A DNA stretch of 64,000 nucleotides from Petrolisthes cinctipes (Eukaryota > Arthropoda > Malacostraca > Decapoda > Porcellanidae), in NCBI GenBank assembly GCA_033782935.1, contig JAWQEG010000286.1, forward strand, positions 4,787,501-4,851,500. The letters run 5' to 3'. The notes beneath the pieces were generated by a model. The model saw only the letters and a list, made by a program, of their open reading frames with translations, was not told the origin of the DNA and searched no databases. Below are positions 1-10,383 of this stretch, in pieces. Each line of letters opens with the position of its first letter. Position 1 is the first letter of the stretch. The translations under genes and the position numbers were made by a program.

Positions 1-1524
1 AAATTCAGTCCCAAAACACCCGAAAATTCGATATTTAGGGGTCCCAGAAGCGATCTGTACATGCCTACTCCGTGTTAGAGTATTTTCAAAATACATGCTC
101 AAACCATACTGAAAATCGATCTTTTAGGTGCACAAAAGTCGATATGAGCATGCATCTTCAGTACCCGTTTATATCTCAAATTCAGGCTCAAAACACCCGA
201 AAATTCGATATTTAGGGGTCCCAGAAGCGATCTGTACATGCCTACTCCGTGTTAGAGTATTTTCAAAATACATGCTCAAAACATACTGAAAATCGATCTT
301 TTAGGTGCCCAAAAGACGATATGTGCATGCATCTTCTGTACCCGTTTATATCTCAAATTCTGGCCCTAAACACCCGCAAATTCGATATTTTGGGGTCCCA
401 GAAGCGATCTGTACATGCCTACTACGTGTTAGAGTATTTTCAAAATTCAGGCCCAAAACATGCTGAAAATCGATATTTTTGGTGCCCAAAGTCAATATGT
501 GCATGTATCTTCTGTACCCGTTTATATCTCAAATTCATGCTCAAAACACCCGAAAATTCAATTTTTTTGGGGTCCCAGAAGCAATCTGTACAGTGCTAGA
601 ATATTTTCAAAATATAGGCTAAAAACATGCTAAAAATCGATCTTTTAGATGCCAAAAAGTCGATATCTCAAATTCAGTCCCAAAACACCCGAAAATTCGA
701 TATTTAGGGGTCCCACAAGCGATCTGTACATGCCTACTCCGTGTTAGAGTATTTTCAAAATACATGCTCAAAACATACTGAAAATCGATCTTTTAGGTGC
801 ACAAAAGTCGATATGTGCATGCATCTTCAGTACCCGTTTATATCTCAAATTCAGGCTCAAAACACCCGAAAATTCAATATTTTGGGGTCCCAGAAGCAAT
901 CTGTACATGCCTACTCAGTGTTAGAGTATTTTCAAAATACAGGCCCAAAACATGCTGAAAATCGATATTTTAGATGCCCAAAGTCAATATGTGCATGTAT
1001 CTTCTGTACCCGTTTATATCTCAAATTCAGGCTCAAAACACCCGAAAATTCAATATTTTGGGGTCCCAGATGCAATCTGTACATGCCTACACAGTGCTAG
1101 AATATTTTCAAAATATAGGCTAAAAACATGCTAAAAATCGACATTTTAGGTGCCAAAAAATCGATATCTCAAATTCAGTCCCAAAACACCCGAAAATTCG
1201 ATATTTAGAGGTCCCAGAAGGTATCTGTACATGCCTACTCCGTGTTAGAGTATTTTCAAAATACAGGCCAAAAACATACTGAAAATCGATCTTTTAGGTG
1301 CCCAAAAGTCGATATGTGCATGCATCTTCTGTACCCGTTTATATCTCAAATTCTAGCCCTAAACACCCGAAAATTCGATATTTTGGGGTCCCAGAAGCGA
1401 TCTGTACATGCCTACTCCGTGTTAGAGTATTTTCAAAATTCAGGCCCAAAACATGCTGAAAATCGATATTTTTTGTGCCCAAAGTCAATATGTGCATGTA
1501 TCTTCTGTACCCGTTTATATCTCA

Positions 1525-1757
1525 AATTCAGGCTCAGAACACCCGAAAATTCAATATTTTGGGGTCCCAGAAGCAATCTGTACATGCCTACTCAGTGCTA
1601 GAATATTTTCAAAATATAGGCTAAAAACATGCTAAAAATCGATCTTTTAGTAGAGGTCCCAGAAGGTATCTGTACATGCCTACTCCGTGTTAGAGTATTT
1701 TCAAAATACAGGCCAAAAACATACTGAAAATCGATCTTTTATGTGCCCAAAAGTCGA
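1525..1757 (+). repeat. Trimer shortened by 56 bp (445-bp period)
   Basis: A C2 monomer running to GATCTTTTAG near 1650 is joined directly to AGAGGTCCC of the next A'. The C2 tail and the first ~36 bp of A' are missing, so the spacing of trimer starts is 445 bp (1242 to 1687) where 501 is normal. The bases TTTAG are present at both edges, consistent with a short-homology deletion. Confidence 0.85.
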
Positions 1758-2171
1758 TATGTGCATGCATCTTCTGTACCCGTTTATATCTCAAATTCTG
1801 GCCCTAAACACCCGAAAATTCGATATTTTGGGGTCCCAGAAGCGATCTGTACATGCCTACTCCGTGTTAGAGTATTTTCAAAATTCAGGCCCAAAACATG
1901 CTGAAAATCGATATTTTTGGTGCCCAAAGTCAATATGTGCATGTATCTTCTGTACCCGTTTATATCTCAAATTCAGCCTCAAAACACCTGAAAATTCAAT
2001 ATTTTGGGGTCCCAGAAGAAATCTGTACATGCCTACCCAGTGCTAGAATATTTTCAAAATATAGGCTAAAAACATGCTAAAAATCGATCTTTTAGGTGCC
2101 AAAAAGTCGATATCTCAAATTCAGTCCCAAAACACCCGAAAATTCGATATGTAGGGGTCCCAGAAGCGATC

Positions 2172-3840
2172 TGTACATGCCTTCTCCGTGTTAGAGTATT
2201 TTCAAAATACATGCTCAAAACATACTGAAAATCGATCTTTTAGGTGCTATAAAGTCGATATGTGCATGCATCTTCAGTACCCGTTTATATCTCAAATTCA
2301 GGCTCAAAACACCCGAAAATTCAATATTTTGGGGTCCCAGAAGCAATCTGTACATGCCTACTCAGTGTTAGAGTATTTTCAAAATACAGGCCCAAAACAT
2401 GCTGAAAATCGATATTTTAGATGCCCAAAGTCAATATGTGCATGTATCTTCTGTACCCGTTTATATCTCAAATTCAGGCTCAAAACACCCGAAAATTCAA
2501 TATTTTGGGGTCCCAGAAGCAATCTGTACAGTGCTAGAATATTTTCAAAATATAGGCTAAAAACATGCTAAAAATCGACATTTTAGGTGCCAAAAAATCG
2601 ATATATCAAATTCAGTCCCAAAACACCCGAAAATTCGATATTTAGAGGTCCCAGAAGGTATCTGTACATGCCTACTCCGTCTTAGAGTATTTTCAAAATA
2701 CAGGCCAAAAACATACTGAAAATCGATCTTTTAGGTGCACAAAAGTCGATATGTGCATGCATCTTCTGTACCCGTTTATATCTCAAATTCTGGCCCTAAA
2801 CACCCGAAAATTCGATATTTTGTGGACCCAGAAGCGATCTGTACGGCACTCCGTGTTAGAGTATTTTCAAAATTCAGGCCCAAAACATGCTGAAAATCGA
2901 TATTTTTGGTGCCCAAATTCAATATGTGCATGTATCTTCTGTACCCGTTTATATCTCAAATTCAGGCTCAAAACACCCGAAAATTCAATATTTTGGGGTC
3001 CCAAAAGCAATCTGTACATGCCTACTCAGTGTTAGAGTATTTTCAAAATACAGGCCCAAAACATGCTGAAAATCGATATTTTAGATGCCCAAAGTCAATA
3101 TGTGCATGTATCTTCTGTATCCGTTTATATCTCAAATTCAGGCTCAAAACACCCGAAAATTCAATATTTTGGGGTCCCAGAAGAAATCTGTACATGCCTA
3201 CACAGTGCTAGAATATTTTCAAAATATAGGCTAAAAACATGCTAAAAATCGACATTTTAGGTGCCAAAAAATCGATATATCAAATTCAGTCCCAAAACAC
3301 CCGAAAATTCGATATTTAGAGGTCCCAGAAGGTATCTGTACATGCCTACTCCGTGTTAGAGTATTTTCAAAATACAGGCCAAAAACATACTGAAAATCGA
3401 TCATTTAGGTGCCCAAAAGTCGATATGTGCATGCATCTTCAGTACCCGTTTATATCTCAAATTCTGGCTGTAAACACCCGAAAATTCGATATCTTGGGGT
3501 CCCAGAAGCGATCTGTACATGCCTACTCCGTGTTAGAGTATTTTCAAAATACAGGCCCAAAACATGCTGAAAATCGATATTTTAGATGCCCAAAGTCAAT
3601 ATGTGCATGTATCTTCTGTACCCGTTTATATCTCAAATTCAGGCTCAAAACACCCGAAAATTCAATATTTTGGGGTCCCAGAAGCAATCTGTACATGCCT
3701 ACACAGTGCTAGAATATTTTCCAAATATAGGCTAAAAACATGCTAAAAATCGACATTTTAGGTGCCAAAAAATCGATATCTCAAATTCAGTCCCAAAACA
3801 CCCGAAAATTCGATATTTAGAGGTCCCAGAAGGTATCTGT
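2172..3840 (+). repeat. 1,666-bp block duplication, copy 1
   Basis: Matches ~3838-5506 at an offset of 1,666 bp. Rare variants shared by the copies are CCGTCTTAGAG (2677 and 4343), TTTTGTGGACCC (about 2819 and 4485) and the shortened TACGGCACTCCG (about 2842 and 4508). The block contains A-B-C with the 10-bp C deletion, then A'-L-B-C1 with a 173-bp L, then A'-B-C1. Edges are known only to within about 45 bp. Confidence 0.88.
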
Positions 3841-3959
3841 ACATGCCTACTCCGTGTTAGAGTATTTTCAAAATACATGCTCAAAACATACTGAAAATCG
3901 ATCTTTTAGGTGCACAAAAGTCGATATGTGTATGCATCTTCAGTACCCGTTTATATCTC
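3783..3959 (+). repeat. Chimeric A'/A monomer at a duplication junction
   Basis: The first part is A' (TTAGAGGTCCCAGAAGGTAT, diagnostic bases 3833-3834) and the rest is A (ACATGCTCAAAAC from 3878, then GTGCACAAAAG). The exchange lies between 3835 and 3877, where A and A' are identical. It is the boundary between the two 1,666-bp copies. Confidence 0.87.
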
Positions 3960-5506
3960 AAATTCAGGCTCAAAACACCCGAAAATTCAATATTTTGGGG
4001 TCCCAGAAGCAATCTGTACATGCCTACTCCGTGTTAGAGTATTTTCAAAATTCAGGCCCAAAACATGCTGAAAATCGATATTTTAGATGCCCAAAGTCAA
4101 TATGTGCATGTATCTTCTGTTCCCGTTTATATCTCAAATTCAGTCTCACAACACCCGAAAATTCAATATTTTGGGGTCCCAGAAGCAATCTGTACAGTGC
4201 TAGAATATTTTCAAAAAATAGGCTAAAAACATGCTAAAAATCGACATTTTAGGTGCCAAAAAATCGATATATCAAATTCAGTCCCAAAACACCCGAAAAT
4301 TCGATATTTAGAGGTCCCAGAAGGTATCTGTACATGCCTACTCCGTCTTAGAGTATTTTCAAAATACAGGCCAAAAACATACTGAAAATCGATCTTTTAG
4401 GTGCCCAAAAGTCGATATGTGCATGCATCTTCTGTACCCGTTTATATCTCAAATTCTGGCCCTAAACACCCGAAAATTCGATATTTTGTGGACCCAGAAG
4501 CGATCTGTACGGCACTCCGTGTTAGAGTATTTTCAAAATTCAGGCCCAAAACATGCTGAAAATCGATATTTTTGGTGCCCAAAGTCAATATGTGCATGTA
4601 TCTTCTGTACCCGTTTATATCTCAAATTCAGGCTCAAAACACCCGAAAATTCAATATTTTGGGGTCCCAAAAGCAATCTGTACATGCCTAGTCAGTGTTA
4701 GAGTATTTTCAAAATACAGGCCCAAAACATGCTGAAAATCGATATTTTAGATGCCCAAAGTCAATATGTGCATGTATCTTCTGTATCCGTTTATATCTCA
4801 AATTCAGGCTCAAAACACCCGAAAATTAAATATTTTGGGGTCCCAGAAGCAATCTGTACATGCCTACACAGTGCTAGAATATTTTCAAAATATAGGCTAA
4901 AAACATGCTAAAAATCGACATTTTAGGTGCCAAAAAATCGATATATCAAATTCAGTCCCAAAACACCCGAAAATTCGATATTTAGAGGTCCCAGAAGGTA
5001 TCTGTACATGCCTACTCCGTGTTAGAGTATTTTCAAAATACAGGCCAAAAACATACTGAAAATCGATCATTTAGGTGCCCAAAAGTCGATATGTGCATGC
5101 ATCTTCAGTACCCGTTTATATCTCAAATTCTGGCCCTAAACACCCGAAAATTCGATATCTTGGGGTCCCAGAAGCGATCTGTACATGCCTACTCCGTGTT
5201 AGAGTATTTTCAAAATACAGGCCCAAAACATGCTGAAAATCGATATTTTTGATGCCCAAAGTCAATATGTGCATGTATCTTCTGTACCCGTTTATATCTC
5301 AAATTCAGGCTCAAAACACCCGAAAATTCAATATTTTGGGGTCCCAGAAGCAATCTGTACATGCCTACACAGTGCTAGAATATTTTCCAAATATAGGCTA
5401 AAAACATGCTAAAAATCGACATTTTAGGTGCCAAAAAATCGATATCTCAAATTCAGTCCCAAAACACCCGAAAATTCGATATTTAGAGGTCCCAGAAGGT
5501 ATCTGT
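3838..5506 (+). repeat. 1,666-bp block duplication, copy 2
   Basis: Tandem second copy of the preceding block with a few private substitutions (TTCCCG near 4118, CTCACAAC near 4146). It begins inside the chimeric A'/A monomer 3783-3959 and ends where an ordinary A' monomer resumes near 5500. Confidence 0.88.
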
Positions 5507-6626
5507 ACATGCCTACTCCGTGTTAGAGTATTTTAAAAATACAGGCCAAAAACATACTGAAAATCGATCTTTTAGGTGCCCAAAAGTCGATATGTGCATG
5601 CATCTTCTGTACCCGTTTATATCTCAAATTCTGGCCCTAAACACCCGAAAATTCGATATTTTGGGGTCCCAGAAGCGATCTGTACATGCCTACTCCGTGT
5701 TAGAGTATTTTCAAAATTCAGGCCCAAAACATGCTGAAAATCGATATTTTTGGTGCCCAAAGTCAATATGTGCATGTATCTTCTGTACCCGTTTATATCT
5801 CATTTTCAGGCTCAAAACACCCGAAAATTCAATATTTTGTGGTCCCAGAAGCAATCTGTACATGCCTACTCAGTGTTAGAGTATTTTCAAAATACAGGCC
5901 CAAAACATGCTGAAAATCGATATTTTAGATGCCCAAAGTCAATATGTGCATGTATCTTCTGTACCCGTTTATATCTCAAATTCAGGCTCAAAACACCCGA
6001 AAATTCAATATTTTGGGGTCCCAGAAGCAATCTGTACATGCCTACACAGTGCTAGAATATTTTCAAAATATAGGCTAAAAACATGCTAAAAATCGATATT
6101 ATAGGTGCCAAAAAATCGATATCTCAAATTCAGTCCCATAACACCCGAAAATTCGATATTTAGAGGTCCCAGAAGGTATCTGTACATGCCTACTCCGTGT
6201 TAGAGTATTTTCAAAATACAGGCCAAAAACATACTTAAAATCGATCTTTTAGGTGCCCAAAAGTCGTTATGTGCATGCATCTTCTGTACCCGTTTATATC
6301 TCAAATTCTGGCCATAAACACACGAAAATTCGATATTTTGGGGTCCCAGAAGCGATCTGTACATGCCTACTCCGTGTTAGAGTATTTTCAAAATTCAGGC
6401 CCAAAACATGCAGAAAATAGATATTTTTGGTGCCCAAAGTCAATATGTGCATGTATCTTCTGTACCCGTTTATATCTCAAATTCTGGCCCTAAACACCCG
6501 AAAATTCAATATTTTGGGGTCCCAGAAGCAATCTGTACATGCCTACACAGTGCTAGAATATTTTCAAAATATAGGCTAAAAACATGCTAAAAATCGACAT
6601 TTTAGGTGCCAAAAAATTGATATATC

Positions 6627-6951
6627 AAATTCAGTCCCAAAACACCCGAAAATTCGATATTTAGAGGTCCCAGAAGGTATCTGTACATGCCTACTCTGTG
6701 TTAGAGTATTTTCAAAATACAGGCCAAAAACATACTGAAAATCGATCTTTTAGGTGCCCAAAAGTCGATATGTGCATGCATCTTCTGTACCCGTTTATAT
6801 CTCAAATTCTGGCCCTAAAAACCCGAAAATTCGATATTTTGGGGTCCCAGAAGCGATCTGTACATGCCTACTCAGTGCTAGAATATTTTCAAAATATAGG
6901 CTAAAAACATGCTAAAAATCGATCTTTTAGGTGCCAAAAAGTCGATATCTC
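6627..6951 (+). repeat. 325-bp two-monomer unit (A' + L/C hybrid)
   Basis: A' is followed directly by a 148-bp monomer that starts as L (AAATTCTGGCCC) and ends as C2, so one full monomer is missing from the trimer. Other 325-bp units on this arm are at 7954-8278 (A-C1), 9781-10105 and 12277-12601. On the - arm they occur near 24.9-25.25, 28.26-28.58, 32.6-32.9, 34.9-35.2 and 50.4-50.7 kb. Confidence 0.85.
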
Positions 6952-7128
6952 AAATTCATTCCCAAAACACCCGAAAATTCGATATTTAGGGGTCCCAGAA
7001 GCGATCTGTACATGCCTACTCCGTGTTAGAGTATTTTCAAAATACATGCTCAAAACATACTGAAAATCGATCTTTTAGGTGCACAAAAGTCGATATGTGC
7101 ATGCATCTTCAGTACCCGTTTATATCTC
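6952..7128 (+). repeat. Monomer type A (177 bp)
   Basis: Diagnostic positions: TTAGGGGTCCCAGAAGCGAT, ACATGCTCAAAAC, GTGCACAAAAG and CTTCAGTACC. It is CpG-rich for the family, with seven CpGs in the consensus. It carries the 15-bp dyad GTATTTTCAAAATAC across its half-unit boundary. This copy has CATTCCC where most A copies have CAGTCCC. Confidence 0.92.
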
Positions 7129-7304
7129 AAATTCAGGCTCAAAACACCCGAAAATTCAATATTTTGGGGTCCCAGAAGCAATCTGTACATGCCTACTTAG
7201 TGTTAGAGTATTTTCAAAATACAGGCCCAAAACATGCTGAAAATCGATATTTTAGATGCCCAAAGTCAATATGTACATGTATCTTCTGTACCCGTTTATA
7301 TCTC
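7129..7304 (+). repeat. Monomer type B (176 bp)
   Basis: Diagnostic positions: AAATTCAGGCTC, AAAATTCAATATTTT, AGAAGCAATCTG, CTCAGTGTTAG (CTTAGTG in this copy) and TTAGATGCCCAAAGTCAA. It has one base fewer than A, at the CCCAAAG run. Three CpGs of type A are CpA here and a fourth is lost by a transversion. B is the monomer missing from the A-C dimers. Confidence 0.92.
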
Positions 7305-7452
7305 AAATTCAGGCTCAAAACACCCGAAAATTCAATATTTTGGGGTCCCAGAAGCAATCTGTACATGCCTACACAGTGCTAGAATATTTTCAAAATATAG
7401 GCTAAAAACATGCTAAAAATCGATATTATAGGTGCCAAAAAATCGATATCTC
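7305..7452 (+). repeat. Monomer type C1 (148 bp, short)
   Basis: The first half is B-like; the tail lacks 29 bp present in A, B and L. The retained sequence is GATATCTC, where full-length monomers have GATAT, 29 bp, then CTC. The lost segment is bounded by ATAT on both sides. The C1 subtype is marked by CTACACAGTGCTAG and precedes A'. This copy reads GATATTATAGG where many C1 copies have GACATTTTAGG. Confidence 0.92.
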
Positions 7453-7629
7453 AAATTCAGTCCCATAACACCCGAAAATTCGATATTTAGAGGTCCCAGA
7501 AGGTATCTGTACATGCCTACTCCGTGTTAGAGTATTTTCAAAATACAGGCCAAAAACATAATGAAAATCGATCTTTTAGGGGCCCAAAAGTCGATATGTG
7601 CATTCATTTTCTGTACCCGTTTATATCTC
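7453..7629 (+). repeat. Monomer type A' (177 bp)
   Basis: Close to A but with TTAGAGGTCCCAGAAGGTAT, CAGGCCAAAAAC, GTGCCCAAAAG and CTTCTGTACC. It opens the second trimer of the hexamer. This copy carries private changes (CATAACACC, AGGGGCCC, GCATTCATTTTC). Confidence 0.9.
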
Positions 7630-7805
7630 AAATTCTTGCCTTAAACACCCGAAAATTCGATATTTTGGGGTCCCAGAAGCGATCTGTACATGCCTACTCC
7701 GTGTTAGAGTATTTTCAAAATTCAGGCTCAAAACATGCAGAAAATCGATATTTTTGGTGCCCAAAGTCAATATGTGCATGTATCTTCTGTACCCGTTTAT
7801 ATCTC
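7630..7805 (+). repeat. Monomer type L (176 bp)
   Basis: Consensus start AAATTCTGGCCCTAAAC (this copy AAATTCTTGCCTTAAAC), then TTCGATATTTTGGGG, AGAAGCGATCTG, CAAAATTCAGG and GATATTTTTGGTGCCC. It shows the internal duplication best: two 88-bp halves start at phase 1 and phase 89. The dyad at the half boundary has one mismatch here (CAAAATTC for CAAAATAC). Confidence 0.9.
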
Positions 7806-7953
7806 AAATTCAGGCTCAAAACACCCGAAAATTCAATATTTTGGGGTCCCAGAAGCAATCTGTACATGCCTACTCAGTGCTAGAATATTTTCAAAATATA
7901 GGCTAAAAACATGCTAAAAATCGATCTTTTAGGTGCCAAAAAGTCGATATCTC
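7806..7953 (+). repeat. Monomer type C2 (148 bp, short)
   Basis: As C1 but with CTACTCAGTGCTAG, GATCTTTTAGG and a GCCAAAAAGTCG tail, and followed by A. It has the same 29-bp deletion, so C1 and C2 descend from one deleted ancestor. The dyad is ATATTTTCAAAATAT, with both outer bases changed relative to A and B. Confidence 0.9.
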
Positions 7954-10383
7954 AAATTCAGTCCCAAAACACCCGAAAATTCGATATTTAGGGGTCCCAG
8001 AAGCGATCTGTACATGCCTACTCCGTGTTAGAGTATTTTCAAAATACATGCTCAAAACATACTGAAAATCGATCTTTTAGGTGCACAAAAGTCGATATGT
8101 GCATGCATCTTCAGTACCCGTTTATATCTCAAATTCAGGCTCAAAACACCCGAAAATTCAATATTTTGGGGTCCCAGAAGCAATCTGTACATGCCTACAC
8201 AGTGCTAGAATATTTTCAAAATATAGGCGAAAAACATGCTAAAAATCGACATTTTAGGTGCCAATAAATCGATATCTCAAATTCAGTCCCAAAACACCCG
8301 AAAATTCGATATTTAGAGGTCCCAGAAGGTATCTGTACATGCCTACTCCGTGTTAGAGTATTTTCAAAATACAGGCCAAAAACATACTGAAAATCGATCT
8401 TTCAGGTGCCCAAAAGTCGATATGTGCATGCATCTTCTGTACCCGTTTATATCTCAAATTCTGGCCCTAAACACCCGAAAATTCGATATTTTGGGGTCCC
8501 AGAAGCGATCTGTACATGCCTACTCCGTGTTAGAGTATTTTCAAAATTCAGGCCCAAAACATGCTGAAAATCGATATTTTTGGTGCCCAAAGTCAATATG
8601 TGCATGCATCTTCTGTACCCGTTTATATCTCAAATTCAGGCTCAAAACACCCGAAAATTCAATATTTTGGGGTCCCAGAAGCAATCTGTACATGCCTACT
8701 CAGTGCTAGAATATTTTCAAAATATAGGCTAAAAACATGCTAAAAATCGATCTTTTAGGTGCCAAAAAGTCGATATCTCATATTCAGTCCCAAAACACCA
8801 GAAAATTCGATATTTAGGGGCCCCAGAAGCGATCTGTACATGCCTACTCCGTGTTAGAGTATTTTCAAAATACATGCTCAAAACATACTGAAAATCGATC
8901 TTTTAGGTGCACAAAAGTCGATATGTGCATGCATCTTCAGTACCCGTTTATATCTCAAATTCAGGCTCAAAACACCCGAAAATTCAATATTTTGGGGTCC
9001 CAGAAGCAATCTGTACATGCCTACTCAGTGTTAGAGTATTTTCAAAATACAGGCCCAAAACATGCTGAAAATCGATATTTTAGATGCCCAAAGTCAATAT
9101 GTGCATGTATCTTCTGTACCCGTTTATATCTCAAATTCAGGCTCAAAACATCCGAAAATTCAATATTTGGGGTCCCAGAAGCAATCTGTACATGCCTACT
9201 CAGTGCTAGAATATTTTCAAAATATAGGCTAAAAACATGCTAAAAATCGACATTTTAGGTGCCAAAAAATCGATATCTCAAATTCAGTCCCAAAACACCC
9301 GAAAATTCGATATTTAGAGGTCCCAGAAGGTATCTGTACATGCCTACTCCGTGTTAGAGTATTTTCAAAATACATGCTCAAAACATACTGAAAATCGATC
9401 TTTTAGGTGCACAAAAGTCGATATGTGCATTCATCTTCAGTACCCGTTTATATCTCAAATTCAGGCTCAAAACACCCGAAAATTCAATATTTTGGGGTCC
9501 CAGAAGCAATCTGTACATGCCTACTCAGTAATAGAGTATTTTCAAAGTACAGGCCCAAAACATGCTGAAAATCGATATTTTAGATGCCCAAAGTCAATAT
9601 GTGCATGTATTTTCTGTACCCGTTTATATCTCAAATTCAGGCTCAAAACACCCGAAAATTCAATATTTTGGGGTCCCAGAAGCAATCTGTACATGCCTAC
9701 ACAGTGCTAGAATATTTTCAAAATATAGGCTAAAAACATGCTAAAAATCGACATTTTAGGTGTCAAAAAATCGATATATCAAATTCAGTCCCAAAACACC
9801 CGAAAATTCGATATTTAGAGGTCCCAGAAGGTATCTGTACATGCCTACTCCGTGTTAGAGTATTTTCAAAATACAGGCCAAAAACATACTGAAAATCGAT
9901 CTTTTAGGTGCCCAAAAGTCGATATGTGCATGTATCTTCTGTACCCGTTTATATCTCAAATTCAGGCTCAAAACACCCGAAAATTCAATATTTTGGGGTC
10001 CCAGAAGCAATCTGTACATGCCTACTCAGTGCTAGAATATTTTCAAAATATAGGCTAAAAACATGCTAAAAATCGATCTTTTATGTGCCAAAAAGTCGAT
10101 ATCTCAAATTCAGTCCCAAAACACCCGAAAATTCGATATTTAGGGGTCCCAGAAGCGATCTGTATATGCCTACTCCGTGTTAGAGTATTTTCAAAATACA
10201 TGCTCAAAACATACTGAAAATCGATCTTTTAGGTGCACAAAAGTCGATATGTGTATGCATCTTCAGTACCCGTTTATATCTCAAATTCAGGCTCAAAACA
10301 CCCGAAAATTCAATATTTTGGGGTCCCAGAAGCAATCTGTACATGCCTACTCAGTTTTAGAGTATTTTCAAAATACAGGCCCA

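Larger units (their letters stand above)
6952..7953 (+). repeat. Reference 1,002-bp hexameric higher-order repeat, + arm
   Basis: An intact A-B-C1-A'-L-C2 hexamer of exactly 1,002 bp (177+176+148+177+176+148); the next A starts at 7954. C1 has CTACACAGTGCTAG and a GCCAAAAAATCG tail and precedes A'. C2 has CTACTCAGTGCTAG and a GCCAAAAAGTCG tail and precedes A. This coupling of the C subtype to the following monomer is what shows that the real period is 1,002 bp and not 501 bp. Confidence 0.93.

Noticed and set aside
741..1100. Family of 119-codon frames starting LEYFQNT, found about every 501 bp on both arms
   Set aside because: They begin at GTG, not ATG, end at the same type-specific stop in the next monomer, and overlap 60-codon frames in another phase. 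This is the translation of a repeat unit, not a gene family.
6952..7953. TATA-like ATATAAAC or AT-rich stretches as promoters, and T-runs as terminators
   Set aside because: They recur in every monomer as part of the satellite and have no gene downstream; no transcription can be supported from sequence.
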